Source: Proteobacteria bacterium ST_bin11
GTDB taxonomy: Bacteria > Pseudomonadota > Gammaproteobacteria > Methylococcales > Methylomonadaceae
Direction of reading: 5' to 3'
Length of the DNA stretch: 64,000 nt
NCBI GenBank assembly: GCA_002083615.1
Contig: MSXO01000051.1
Location: 24,731 to 88,730 of the forward strand
Made by a program: the position numbers and the translations under genes. Below the pieces are notes generated by a model. That model was given only the letters and a program-made list of their open reading frames with translations. It was not told where the DNA came from and did no database searches. This document shows, one piece after another, positions 32,659-41,661 of this stretch. Numbering within the stretch: position 1 is the stretch's first letter; the number at the start of each line of letters is the position of its first letter.

Positions 32659-33666
32659 ATGTTTAAATTTCGTTTGCTGGTTTCTGCGATCGCACTGACT
32701 GGTTCGATGTCGGTTATGGCCGCCGATGCGCTACCGACTACTGCCCCTGCGCCGGCCGATAACCCCACCACCGCTGAAAAGGTGGCATTGGGTAAAATGC
32801 TCTATCACGATCCGCGTCTGTCTTCTACGGGCACCGTATCTTGCGCGTCTTGCCACAATACTATGTTGGGCGGCGAAGATAATCGGCCAAACTCCATGGG
32901 TGTCAATGGGCAAACCGGCGGTCGCAGTGCGCCGACTGTGTGGAACGCCGCCTTTAATAAAGTCCAGTTTTGGGATGGTCGGGCCGATAGTTTGGAAGCT
33001 CAAGCGGCGGGTCCTGTGACTAACCCAATCGAAATGGGTATGAAAAGCTGGGACGACGTGGTTGCGCGGTTAAAAACTATTAAAGGATATCGACATGCCT
33101 TTGAAGTGGCCTTCGGTAGCGACTCCGATGTGATTACAAAAGACAATGCCACTAAAGCGATTGCCGCATACGAAAGAACCTTGATTACGCCGAACAGCGC
33201 TTATGACAAATATGTCAAAGGTGATAAAGAAGCTCTGACCGAGCAGCAAGAGCGCGGCCTTAAAAAAGCTGTCGAGTTGGGATGCACCAGTTGCCACAGT
33301 GGTCCCGCCTTTAACGGCCCAGGGGCATTCCAAAAATTCCCTATTAACTCCAACGGCTATTTCGAAGCGCAATACCACTTCCAAAAAGACAAAGGCTTAG
33401 CTGAAGTCACTAAAAAGCCAGCCGATGAGCACCTTTGGAAAGTCCCGACATTACGTAACGTGGCGCTAACCGCACCTTACATGCATAACGGTTCGGTTAA
33501 AACCTTGGACAAAGCTGTCTGGTTAATGGGTAAATTGCAATTGAATCAAGAATTGTCAGATGCCGACGTTGCCGACATTGTGGCGTTTTTGAATGCGCTT
33601 ACTGGGGAGTTTCCTGCGCAAACTATGCCGCATTTGCCCGGAACACCAGGTTCTAGCTTTAACTGA
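32659..33666 (+). CDS. Di-haem cytochrome c peroxidase (CcpA/MauG family)
   Basis: A 335-residue periplasmic enzyme reducing hydrogen peroxide with electrons from cytochrome c. Signal peptide ends near VMAADA. Two CxxCH haem sites: CASCH (about 62-66) and CTSCH (about 209-213). PYMHNGSVKTLDKAV carries the conserved Met/His-containing loop of the electron-transfer haem. AGGAGG lies before the ATG and a strong terminator follows, so it is monocistronic. Length is normal for bacterial peroxidases and shorter than BthA-type proteins. A MauG-like role is unlikely without mau genes nearby. Confidence 0.93.
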   Translation: MFKFRLLVSAIALTGSMSVMAADALPTTAPAPADNPTTAEKVALGKMLYHDPRLSSTGTVSCASCHNTMLGGEDNRPNSMGVNGQTGGRSAPTVWNAAFNKVQFWDGRADSLEAQAAGPVTNPIEMGMKSWDDVVARLKTIKGYRHAFEVAFGSDSDVITKDNATKAIAAYERTLITPNSAYDKYVKGDKEALTEQQERGLKKAVELGCTSCHSGPAFNGPGAFQKFPINSNGYFEAQYHFQKDKGLAEVTKKPADEHLWKVPTLRNVALTAPYMHNGSVKTLDKAVWLMGKLQLNQELSDADVADIVAFLNALTGEFPAQTMPHLPGTPGSSFN

Positions 33667-33689
33667 GTCTTATCAGTCAGGTAAACGAG

Positions 33690-33714
33690 AGGGGCCGTAA
33701 GGCCCCTTTTTTTG
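33690..33714 (+). terminator. Rho-independent terminator
   Basis: Stem AGGGGCC / GGCCCCT with a GTAA loop and then seven or more T, just after the peroxidase stop. Confidence 0.9.
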
Positions 33715-33882
33715 TGGCCATGAGCAGTGCTATTAACCACGCTCTGGAGCATCGCTGCTCGATTATGGCGTGGCAATAGATGATCATGGGATGGCGCCAC
33801 CATCTCAGTGCAAATAGGTTCTTTACCGGTTAAACAGAAGACATGGGTTTAGAGGCTTATTCTGGGCGGTTGCGATGTTCGT

Positions 33883-34998
33883 TTAGTTCAGGAATTGATC
33901 CGGCGGCAGATAATTAAAGCCAAAAGCATCGGTAATGCCCTGGCACGTCACATTGCCGGCCACGATGTTCAGTCCCTTTAGCAAAGCCGAATTGTCTTTA
34001 AGCGCTTGTTGCCAGCCTTTGTTGGCGAGTTGCAGGGCATAGGGCAGAGTGGCGTTGGTTAGGGCCTGTGTCGAGGTGCGCGGTACCGAGCCGGGCATAT
34101 TAGCAACTGCATAATGCACAACGTTATCGATGATATAAATCGGATCGGCGTGGGTGGTAGGATGAGTAGTCTCCACGCAGCCGCCTTGGTCTACCGCTAC
34201 ATCGACGATCACAGCGCCGGGTTGCATCAATTTTAAATCGTCGGCTCGGATCAGCTTGGGCGCGGCTGCGCCTGTGACCAGTACGCCGCCGATGACCAGA
34301 TCTGCCGTGCGGATTTGCTCGAGAATAGCGTGCCGACTGGAAAACAGCAGCTGTACATTCGCCGGCAAAATATCGCTGAGTTGGCGCAGCCGGTCCAAGG
34401 ACAAATCCACCACCGTAACTTGCGCACCCAATCCCGCCGCCATTTTTGCCGCCTGCGTACCGACTACCCCACCGCCCAAAATCAAGACCTTGGCCGGTAA
34501 CACGCCGGGTACGCCACCGAGTAACATGCCGCGACCGCCATAGAGTTTTTCCAGATAATGCGCGCCTTCTTGAACGGCTAGCCGGCCGGCTACTTCGGAC
34601 ATTGGGGTGAGCAAGGGTAATTCGCCGGAAGGCAGTTGCACGGTTTCATAGGCGATACAAGTCGCACCAGAGGCTAGATGTGCTTCAGTTAACGGGCGAT
34701 TGGCGGCAAAGTGGAAATAGGTAAATAGCGTTTGGCCGGGCCGAATCAGCGACCATTCCGGCTCTATCGGCTCCTTGACCTTAATGATCATCTCCGCAGA
34801 GGCCCAAACCGATTCGGGACCATCGACTAGATTAGCGCCTGCCGCTTGGTATAGTGCATCTTCGAAGCCGGCGCCAATGCCGGCACCGCTTTCCATTGTG
34901 ACACTATGTCCTGCGCTGACTAAGGCGGCAACGCCGGACGGTACCACCGATACTCGGTTTTCGTTAGGTTTGATTTCCTTGGGTACGCCGATTTTCAT
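33883..34998 (-). CDS. ald: Alanine dehydrogenase
   Basis: Reversibly deaminates L-alanine to pyruvate and ammonia with NAD; in methanotrophs it can serve ammonium assimilation. The 371-residue form starting MKIGVPKEIKPNENRVSVVP has the family length. I chose the ATG at 34998 because GAGGTGA precedes it and Ald proteins begin here; the open frame extends 14 codons further. Seen: substrate-binding KEPIEPEW with the conserved Lys, YFHFA with the active-site His, nucleotide-binding LILGGGVVGTQAAKMAAGLGA, and DVAVDQGGCVETTHPTTH. Monocistronic. Confidence 0.96.
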   Translation of the reverse strand: MKIGVPKEIKPNENRVSVVPSGVAALVSAGHSVTMESGAGIGAGFEDALYQAAGANLVDGPESVWASAEMIIKVKEPIEPEWSLIRPGQTLFTYFHFAANRPLTEAHLASGATCIAYETVQLPSGELPLLTPMSEVAGRLAVQEGAHYLEKLYGGRGMLLGGVPGVLPAKVLILGGGVVGTQAAKMAAGLGAQVTVVDLSLDRLRQLSDILPANVQLLFSSRHAILEQIRTADLVIGGVLVTGAAAPKLIRADDLKLMQPGAVIVDVAVDQGGCVETTHPTTHADPIYIIDNVVHYAVANMPGSVPRTSTQALTNATLPYALQLANKGWQQALKDNSALLKGLNIVAGNVTCQGITDAFGFNYLPPDQFLN

Positions 34999-35261
34999 AT
35001 TCACCTCGTGTGTCATATTAAATGATGCTGGTTCGATCAAAGCAATAATCAGACCGTAAGCCTTTGTCAGCCAAAAGTGCTAAATGTTCAATGGCTTACT
35101 CAGCAGGGCTAAGCGACTTGTTGTAGCGTTTGTTGTGATTTGTTGACTATTTTGGCGCAAAACCCCTGCTCTGCCTTGGACGGGTCGATACACTGCCGCG
35201 CCGGGGATGGACTTGAAATATCGTCTAAGCTTAGTCCACTGGATTTACCAACGAGGACATC

Positions 35262-36923
35262 ATGACGCAGCAAACGCAAAATATCCTGATCGGTCACTTA
35301 ACCGAAGTTAGAGGTGACGGCATGGATGCTCGCATCGCGGAAGAGCATGCCACAGCCGCGCCCATCATCAAACTCGGTGATGACGAAATACTGGCTGGAC
35401 ATATAGGGTCTTATGTGGTGATTCGCCAATCGCATATCGGCGTGCTGGCGCTGGTATTCAAAATGTGGGAGCGTGACCGCTTCGACGCTGCAGGCAATCG
35501 CGCAACGGATCGGTTTATTGCTTTAATCCCGGTTGGTGAGTTAAGCGATAAAAACGTGTTCATCCGCGGTGTACGGCATTATCCAACCCCAGGCGCTGCC
35601 GTGTATGCGGTAGGACTCAGTGAAATCAACGCGATTTTTTCTAAATTCCGCGATTACGAATTTTTCATTGGACAGTTAGCCAGTCATAAGGATTATCACC
35701 TGAGCCTGGACCCGCGAGCACTGTTCGGTCGGCATTTTGCGATTATCGGCCAGTCCGGTTCCGGTAAATCCTGGACCGTGACCAGTTTGATTCAGCACAC
35801 GATGCGGGCGATGCCGAAAACCCATATGATCATGCTGGATCTGCATGGGGAGTATTGCTGGAAGCGCCCGGACGGCGGCATCGAATCGGCATTCCCAGCC
35901 GAGCAAGTCAATTACGTTGATGCGATGGATATGGAAATGCCCTATTGGATGATGTCTTACGCTGAGCTGGTTGATTTATTTATCGATCGCGAGGACAGGG
36001 GGGCTTCTATGCAGATGTCTTTCATGCGCGAGGTGTTGCAGCAGTTGAAACGCAAGGAAGCCAAAGCCATTGGCCTAGGCGTGGTATCGATAGACACGCC
36101 GATTTATTTTTCGCTGGCGGAAATGTACATGCAATTCAAAGCCGCCAACGAGGAGCGCAAGGATTTTGGCAAAACCAAGGGCGCGCTATTCGGCCAATTC
36201 GATGAATTTCTGGTGACCATGCAGAGCCGTTTCAATGATGTGCGTTACGACTTTTTACTAAAACCAAAAAAACGCAACAACTCGGCCAGCATGGCGGATT
36301 TACTCAGACAGTTCGTGGGCTTGGGGCAAAAGAAGGCCAACATCACCGTAGTCGATCTCAGCTCCGTACCGACCGACGTACGGCCTGCGGTGTCGGCGCA
36401 AGTCGGACGGTTAGCGTATGAGTTTAACTACTGGAATCCGCGCCGCCGCGAGTTTCCTATCACCTTGATTTGTGAGGAAGCGCATGCCTATATCCCGCGC
36501 GAAAAGGGTGGACAATTCGACGGCACCAAAAAAATGATGGAACGGATTGCCAAGGAGGGACGCAAATACGGGGTGTCTATCGGCGTGGTCAGCCAGCGGC
36601 CTACCGAATTGTCGGAAACCATGTTGGCGCAATGTAGCTCATTTATTTGCCTGCGCACCACCAACCCGGACGATCAGCAATATATTCGGGGTTTAGTGCC
36701 TGAGGCGGAAGGAGACTTGACCGATATTCTCAGCTCGCTCGGTCGAGGTGAAGCGCTGGTGCTCGGCGAAGCGGCGCCACTACCGACCCGGGTGCAAATT
36801 TATCGGCCCAATCCAGAGCCGAAAAGCAACGACGTTGACTATTACACCAGTTGGCGCGAAGGCCCGGATGATCTGGATGTGGAAGGTATAGTGGAAAATT
36901 GGCGCACGCAGAATCGGCATTGA
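35262..36923 (+). CDS. HerA-like hexameric ATPase (DUF87)
   Basis: A 553-residue FtsK/HerA-superfamily ATPase. An N-terminal small beta-barrel (HAS-barrel-like, about 20-100) is followed by a RecA-fold motor with Walker A GQSGSGKS (about 163-170), Walker B LICEEAHAY (about 401), and a downstream sensor QCSSFICLRTTNPDDQQ. Archaeal HerA works with NurA in DNA end resection. No NurA or SIR2-type partner gene is next to it, and the neighbours (ald, a small unknown) are unrelated, so neither repair nor phage defence can be assigned. GAGGACATC precedes the ATG. Confidence 0.85.
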   Translation: MTQQTQNILIGHLTEVRGDGMDARIAEEHATAAPIIKLGDDEILAGHIGSYVVIRQSHIGVLALVFKMWERDRFDAAGNRATDRFIALIPVGELSDKNVFIRGVRHYPTPGAAVYAVGLSEINAIFSKFRDYEFFIGQLASHKDYHLSLDPRALFGRHFAIIGQSGSGKSWTVTSLIQHTMRAMPKTHMIMLDLHGEYCWKRPDGGIESAFPAEQVNYVDAMDMEMPYWMMSYAELVDLFIDREDRGASMQMSFMREVLQQLKRKEAKAIGLGVVSIDTPIYFSLAEMYMQFKAANEERKDFGKTKGALFGQFDEFLVTMQSRFNDVRYDFLLKPKKRNNSASMADLLRQFVGLGQKKANITVVDLSSVPTDVRPAVSAQVGRLAYEFNYWNPRRREFPITLICEEAHAYIPREKGGQFDGTKKMMERIAKEGRKYGVSIGVVSQRPTELSETMLAQCSSFICLRTTNPDDQQYIRGLVPEAEGDLTDILSSLGRGEALVLGEAAPLPTRVQIYRPNPEPKSNDVDYYTSWREGPDDLDVEGIVENWRTQNRH

Positions 36924-37037
36924 TTTGCAGTTTCGGGTTTAGAGGCAGTTTCTCGGATTCCCCTGCAAACCGGCGTCTTGTCGATGAGGATTCCACTATG
37001 AGCGGAGATGGCGAGGTTTAAAAGCGGTTATTTGCCG

Positions 37038-37244
37038 TTAAACCAAATCATAGCTATCGAAAAACAGTTCTAATCTATCCAGCTCGCAGTTGGCGAGTTC
37101 CAGGGCCGCATCGAAGGTCTGAAAATCATCAGCGTGGGCCGCGATATCCAACATAAGATCGCACATGGCGCCCGTTTTACACAGCGAGTCGTGCTTTTGC
37201 TCGATGTTTTCCAGATTTTCTTCCGTTATAAAATAAATTTTCAT
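37038..37244 (-). CDS. Small acidic protein, unknown
   Basis: A 68-residue soluble protein beginning MKIYFITEENLENIEQKHDS, acidic and predicted helical; two Cys lie at LCKTGAMC. AAGGAG lies seven bases before the ATG at 37244, which I prefer over the ATG two codons upstream where the ribosome site would be too close. It is divergent from the beta-propeller operon. Not recognised. Confidence 0.6.
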   Translation of the reverse strand: MKIYFITEENLENIEQKHDSLCKTGAMCDLMLDIAAHADDFQTFDAALELANCELDRLELFFDSYDLV

Positions 37245-37722
37245 TGCCATGCTCCTTGTTGATTTTCATCAAAGATCAACGGTTAGTTGCGTGATTTACA
37301 CGTCAAAATTAAGCTGCTTGCCAACTTTCTTTGTCAGAATCTGTGATTTAAATAACAACTGGCGATTATTGAGCATATCTTCGCCCTGTTAGTAGCTGGT
37401 CGGGTATTGTTCTAGCGTACAGGGTTATGCGGTTTTCTACTAAAAGCGCTTATTCACTATTGATTCGTCAATCTACGCATTTGCTTTGACCTTTATTGCT
37501 ATCAATGTCATGCCTATATTCCCGGCCAGCGAAAGGATGAAATCCCGTGACGCTTCGGGTTAAACTTCCCCCTTTGAAGTGGATGACAGTTGTTGCCTAA
37601 TGCCATTAACGTTAAGGTTGGTTTGTGTCTAAACCGAGCAGCGTCGGTTTGTTATTGAAACACTACCCTTTTGAACGAGAAAAAATACTTAAAATAAGAT
37701 CAGGTACTCCAAGGAAAAGTTT
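37245..37722. other. Divergent intergenic region, about 480 bp
   Basis: Separates the small acidic protein from the PQQ-associated exporter operon. Apart from the operator-like site at 37404 it shows no gene. It presumably holds both promoters; I cannot place -35/-10 boxes with confidence. Confidence 0.5.
37404..37423. promoter_or_regulatory. Possible Crp/Fnr-paralogue operator, copy 8
   Basis: GTATTGTTCTAGCGTACAGG. The right half (CTAGCGTACAG) equals the strong site at 2784; the left arm is degenerate. It lies 160 bp upstream of the small acidic protein and 300 bp from the beta-propeller gene. Confidence 0.45.
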
Positions 37723-38685
37723 ATGCATCCGATAAAAATGGCCGGACTGGCCGCGGTCATGTTTGCAGCCACCGTGCAAGCGGAAACCGTATTCGTCACG
37801 CTGGAAAAAGACAATGCTATTGCCGTGCTGGATCCTATCGATGGCAAGCTGGTGAGAACCGTACCGGTCGGTCAGCGCCCGCGCGGTATCGCGATTAGTC
37901 AAGATGGTAAGACCTTGTTCGTTGCTACCAGCGATGACAACACCATCCGCATGCTTGACTCCGAAACACTGAAGGAAACCGGCAAGTTGCCGTCCGGCGA
38001 AGATCCCGAAACTTTTGCGCTCAGTCCGGATGGCAAGCTGATGTACGTATCCAACGAGGACGACGCGGAAGTGACAGTGATCGACATATCGGCAAAAAAA
38101 GCCGTAGGCAAAGTCAAGGTTGGGGTCGAGCCTGAAGGCATTAGCGTCAGCCCGGATAATAAATGGACGATCAGCGCTTCTGAAACTACGAATATGCTGC
38201 ACTGGATCGATACCAATACCCGGCAGATTGTCGACAATACGCTCGTCGATCCGCGTCCGCGTGCCGTGACGTTCACCGACGATAGCCAGCAACTGTGGGC
38301 GACATCCGAAATGGCCGGTACTTTGACCATCATTGACGCTGCCACCAAGCAGGTCGTGCAGAACCTCAAGCTGGAGGTGCAAGGCGTCAGCAGCGATCAA
38401 ATTCAGCCGGTCGGGATAGCGATTGATAAGCAGCGCCGCTACGGTTATGTGGCCTTGGGGCCTGCCAATCGCGTTGCGGTGATCAATGCCCAAACTTACA
38501 AAGTGGAGAAGTTTTTATTGGTCGGGCAACGGGTGTGGAACTTAGCGTTCTCGCCGGATCAGAAACGCTTATACACGACCAATGGCGTCAGTAACGACGT
38601 TTCGATCATCGACCTGGAAAATCACAGGGTTATCAAGTCGGTAGCAGTGGGTCGGTATCCCTGGGGTGTGGCGGTTAGACCATGA
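37723..38685 (+). CDS. YVTN beta-propeller protein associated with PQQ-dependent catabolism
   Basis: A 320-residue periplasmic beta-propeller. Signal peptide ends near VQAE; the rest is built of about seven blades with repeats such as NAIAVLDPIDGKLVRTVPVG, ISQDGKTLFVATSDDNTI and VSIIDLENHRVIKSV. It matches the family found with PQQ-dependent alcohol oxidation loci. It is the first gene of a three-gene operon; its stop overlaps the ABC ATPase start by four bases (ATGA). It is probably the periplasmic component that works with the transporter. No PQQ dehydrogenase gene lies in the window. Confidence 0.9.
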   Translation: MHPIKMAGLAAVMFAATVQAETVFVTLEKDNAIAVLDPIDGKLVRTVPVGQRPRGIAISQDGKTLFVATSDDNTIRMLDSETLKETGKLPSGEDPETFALSPDGKLMYVSNEDDAEVTVIDISAKKAVGKVKVGVEPEGISVSPDNKWTISASETTNMLHWIDTNTRQIVDNTLVDPRPRAVTFTDDSQQLWATSEMAGTLTIIDAATKQVVQNLKLEVQGVSSDQIQPVGIAIDKQRRYGYVALGPANRVAVINAQTYKVEKFLLVGQRVWNLAFSPDQKRLYTTNGVSNDVSIIDLENHRVIKSVAVGRYPWGVAVRP

Positions 38686-39413
38686 CCGAAGTGGCCTTGG
38701 AAGTTGAAAATCTGACCTTTGCCTACGGCGCGAAAAAGGCCTTGGATGCTGTAAGCTTTAATGTGCAAGCGGGTGAATGCACAATCTTGCTCGGTCCTAA
38801 CGGCGCCGGAAAAAGCACGCTGTTTTCTTTGATTACCCGGCTTTACGATGCCAGAGAGGGGCGCATACAGCTTTGCGGTTTTGATATTAAAAAGCAAAGT
38901 CTGCAAGCCTTGGCGCGATTGGGGGTGGTATTTCAGCAGACTACGCTGGACCCGGACTTGTCGGTATCGCAAAACCTGCGCTATCACGCAGCCTTACATG
39001 GTATGGGGCGCAAGGCCTCAGACAAGCGTATCCAAGAAGAGCTGGAGCGCTTGAGTATGTTCGAACGGCGCGCCGAGAAGGTCCGGCAACTGAATGGCGG
39101 TCACAAGCGCCGGGTGGAAATTGCGAGAGCCTTGCTACACAAGCCCAGTTTGCTGTTGTTGGACGAGCCGACCGTAGGTTTGGATATGCCAAGCCGTGAG
39201 GCTATTGTCAGCCATGTGCATGACTTGGTTAAACAGCAGAAATTAGCAGTGCTCTGGGCGACGCATTTGATCGACGAAATAGCTGCCGACGATAGCTTGA
39301 TTGTCTTGCATAAAGGACAGGTGAAAGCCAGCGGCAGACTCTCGGAGATATTGCAGACCACCGGATGGGCCGATCCAGGCCAGGTATTCCAAAAACTGAC
39401 CCAGTACCCTTAA
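38682..39413 (+). CDS. ABC transporter ATP-binding protein (PQQ-dependent catabolism type)
   Basis: A 243-residue ATPase. Walker A GPNGAGKS (about 37-44), Q-loop VVFQQTTLDP, Walker B LLLLDEPT, D-loop VGLD, and the switch histidine in LWATHLIDE. The signature motif is LNGGHKRRVEIARAL rather than LSGGQ: the Ser is Asn and the Gln is His. The GGH form is common in this subfamily; the Asn is a further departure. It overlaps the propeller gene and is followed 20 bp later by the permease. Confidence 0.92.
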   Translation: MTEVALEVENLTFAYGAKKALDAVSFNVQAGECTILLGPNGAGKSTLFSLITRLYDAREGRIQLCGFDIKKQSLQALARLGVVFQQTTLDPDLSVSQNLRYHAALHGMGRKASDKRIQEELERLSMFERRAEKVRQLNGGHKRRVEIARALLHKPSLLLLDEPTVGLDMPSREAIVSHVHDLVKQQKLAVLWATHLIDEIAADDSLIVLHKGQVKASGRLSEILQTTGWADPGQVFQKLTQYP

Positions 39414-39433
39414 GGACATAAAGGACCTCAAAC

Positions 39434-40240
39434 ATGAGAGTTTTACATTACTGGCGGGCGACGGTCGGCATTGTCGGGCGAGAGCTGCTACGTTTTTTAC
39501 ATCAGCGTGAACGCTTTGTGTCTGCCTTGGTGCGGCCACTCGTTTGGCTGTTCGTATTTGCGGCCGGCTTCCGCGCCGCGTTGGGTATTGCCATTGCGCC
39601 GCCCTACGAGACCTATATTCTCTATGAGGTCTACATCACACCCGGTCTGCTCGGCATGATCCTATTATTCAATGGCATGCAAAGCTCGCTATCGATGGTT
39701 TACGACCGGGAGATGGGCAGCATGCGAATGTTGATGGTCTGTCCGCTGCCGCGCTGGTTTTTGTTGTGCAGCAAATTGATTGCAGGTACTGCGGTCGGTG
39801 TGCTGCAATCCTATGCGTTTTTGGGTATCGCCTGGTTATATGATATTCAAGCGTCGCTTATGGGCTATCTCTGGATTTTGCCGGCACTGGTCTTGAGCGG
39901 CATGATGCTCGGCGCACTGGGTTTGTTGCTATCTTCGTTTATCAAACAATTGGAGAACTTCGCCGGAGTAATGAACTTCGTGATCTTCCCGCTATTTTTT
40001 ATGTCAACGGCTTTGTACCCGCTCTGGAAAATCAAAGAGTCCAGCGAGGTGTTACATACCATTGCCCAATACAACCCGTTCTCGCAAGCGGTAGAACTAA
40101 TCCGTTTTGCTTTGTACCAGCAGTTTAATCAACAGGCTTTGCTCTTTACCGGCAGCGCCTTTTTGCTGTTTATGGGGGCGGCTATCGTGGGTTATAACCC
40201 AAGTAAGGGAATGATGGTCAGGAAGGGTGGGGGGGAATAG
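39434..40240 (+). CDS. ABC-2 type transporter permease (PQQ-dependent catabolism type)
   Basis: A 268-residue inner-membrane permease of the ABC-2/DrrB class with about six TM helices (for example VRPLVWLFVFAAGFRAALG, PGLLGMILLFNGMQ, FAGVMNFVIFPLFFMSTALY). The last contains the conserved ABC-2 PLFFxS(A)LYPL pattern, and a polar MVYDREMGSMRMLMVCP loop contacts the ATPase in relatives. It completes the three-gene operon. Substrate unknown; export is typical of the class. Confidence 0.92.
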   Translation: MRVLHYWRATVGIVGRELLRFLHQRERFVSALVRPLVWLFVFAAGFRAALGIAIAPPYETYILYEVYITPGLLGMILLFNGMQSSLSMVYDREMGSMRMLMVCPLPRWFLLCSKLIAGTAVGVLQSYAFLGIAWLYDIQASLMGYLWILPALVLSGMMLGALGLLLSSFIKQLENFAGVMNFVIFPLFFMSTALYPLWKIKESSEVLHTIAQYNPFSQAVELIRFALYQQFNQQALLFTGSAFLLFMGAAIVGYNPSKGMMVRKGGGE

Positions 40241-40619
40241 TGACAACAGAAAAGTTGGCAATTTCAAACCAGTTCAGTCGTTCAGGTTGCGCGATAGGAT
40301 TCCTGAATTTTCAGCTTATCTGCGTCTGTATTGATCCAAGAACGTTTCGACTGTTTGCCTTAATTTTATAGGGGACAGCATCAAATCAGCTCCCGAGGCC
40401 GGATTCTTCATGATCCAACGCGAATTTATACTGTTTTCTGGTATGTATTCTGCTTTGCAGCTTACTGAGCTGTGAAGTGGCCTGAATTCACCGTTATTCC
40501 TGTCATTTTCATTACATCGCTCACGCCGAATGTTCGACGACCTACATAAGTTCGATCTTTCAAGCGGTTCGACCGGTTCGAACCGATGTTCATACATCCG
40601 ATAGTTAGAGGAATAGACA
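40241..40619. other. Intergenic region, about 380 bp
   Basis: No supported gene. It contains a small palindrome TTCGACCGGTTCGAA at about 40568 and the ribosome site (GAGG) of the next gene. A minus-strand open frame here has no ribosome site or similarity and is ignored. Confidence 0.45.
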
Positions 40620-40814
40620 ATGGCAGAGTATTTTATTGAGATAAGCGCGCAGGAGAACGGCGATCACCTGATTCATAAATCCGGTTGTTCGTTGCTACCT
40701 GCGAAAGAGGCAATTTATTACCTGGGTTCTATTAGTAATGTGACTAGCGCGGCGAAAAAAGCTGGCGAGAGATTTGCCAGGCCAACCGCTTGCTCGCAGT
40801 GTTCGCCGGCTTGA
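40620..40814 (+). CDS. Small conserved cysteine-containing protein, unknown
   Basis: A 64-residue protein: YFIEISAQENGDHLIHKSGC, then LLPAKEAIYYLGSISNVTSA and a C-terminal ACSQCSP. The Cys/His pattern (HKSGC ... CSQC) looks like a small metal or redox site, and I recall similar short proteins in other bacteria, where they are hypothetical. A GAGG site lies eight bases before the ATG. A hairpin (GGCGGA / TCCGCC, 40831-40855) follows. Stand-alone. Confidence 0.72.
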   Translation: MAEYFIEISAQENGDHLIHKSGCSLLPAKEAIYYLGSISNVTSAAKKAGERFARPTACSQCSPA

Positions 40815-41661
40815 GGTAAAGCAAAAAGGGCGGATTCGTTTGCCGTGTCCGCCTCAATTCCGGTGCCGGAGATTACCTCACTAGCATTGCCATTCCAGCG
40901 GAGTATTTGATGTCCATCTGCTTCCAGACCCAACAGTTCAGCCCCAAATGCGGGTTAGTCGAGGCGCCTCACCCCCGGAAAGGTATTTTCACGGTACACA
41001 CTGATCGCGAAGGTTGCATTTAGAAAATCTCCCTTCCCCCAGTTTTTCGAGGTGGGGAATTAGCAAGGTCAAAACATTTCGTCGCGATTTTTCTCCAAGT
41101 CCCAAGTACAACCCCCAAGCGCACAGTCACAAAAGATCCGCACGACGATTCAGACTATGCCAGAGCGATTACAGCGCCGAGAATGGTAAACAAAACCTGT
41201 TTAGCGAGAAGTCTTAGATAAGTCAGCCAGTCCAGAAGCCTGTGAACGCAATGTATGCGTCGGAGACCGATGCAGGCTTAGGCAAGGCTCATTAACAGCG
41301 GCAGCGGCAGCCAATAATCGTTAAAATGACTGTCGAGACTAACATGGTAGGCCATAGTAACAACGCTGCATATTTTTATCCAGAACGGTTCGCCGCTGAT
41401 TTTGAACTCGGCGTAAACGCAAACCAACAAAAAGGATAATTGTTACGCGGAAAATCGGACAGGGCAAGAGACTGGATCAAGCTTACATTTGCTAGACATG
41501 ATGTAACTATTCAGCGAATCGCAAAACTCTGCCAAAACTTCGAAAAATTTCTCTCGCCTGATGAAGAGGGCTTGTTCTGCTTCGCGTTACACAATCTTAA
41601 AATGTCAGGTTTTAGCCGGTGTAAACGCCGTTAACATTTCATTCAAATTGAGTTCAAACAC
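40815..41661. other. Non-coding region, about 850 bp
   Basis: No credible gene: the short frames here lack ribosome sites. It contains a degenerate CCC-rich repeat at about 41025-41075 and a dispersed repeat copy at 41513, and is more A+T-rich toward its right end. It holds the upstream region of the NsrR-like gene. Confidence 0.5.
41513..41538. repeat. Dispersed non-coding repeat, copy A
   Basis: Starts AGCGAATCGCAAAACTCTGC and continues CAAAAC; nearly the same as 61716-61740. Both copies are followed by a CTC/CCT-rich stretch ending near GAGG, so a longer degenerate repeat is likely. Confidence 0.55.

Noticed and set aside
35262..36923. HerA-like ATPase as part of a phage-defence pair (HerA with SIR2 or nuclease)
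   Set aside because: No partner nuclease or SIR2 gene is adjacent; neighbours are alanine dehydrogenase and a small unknown.
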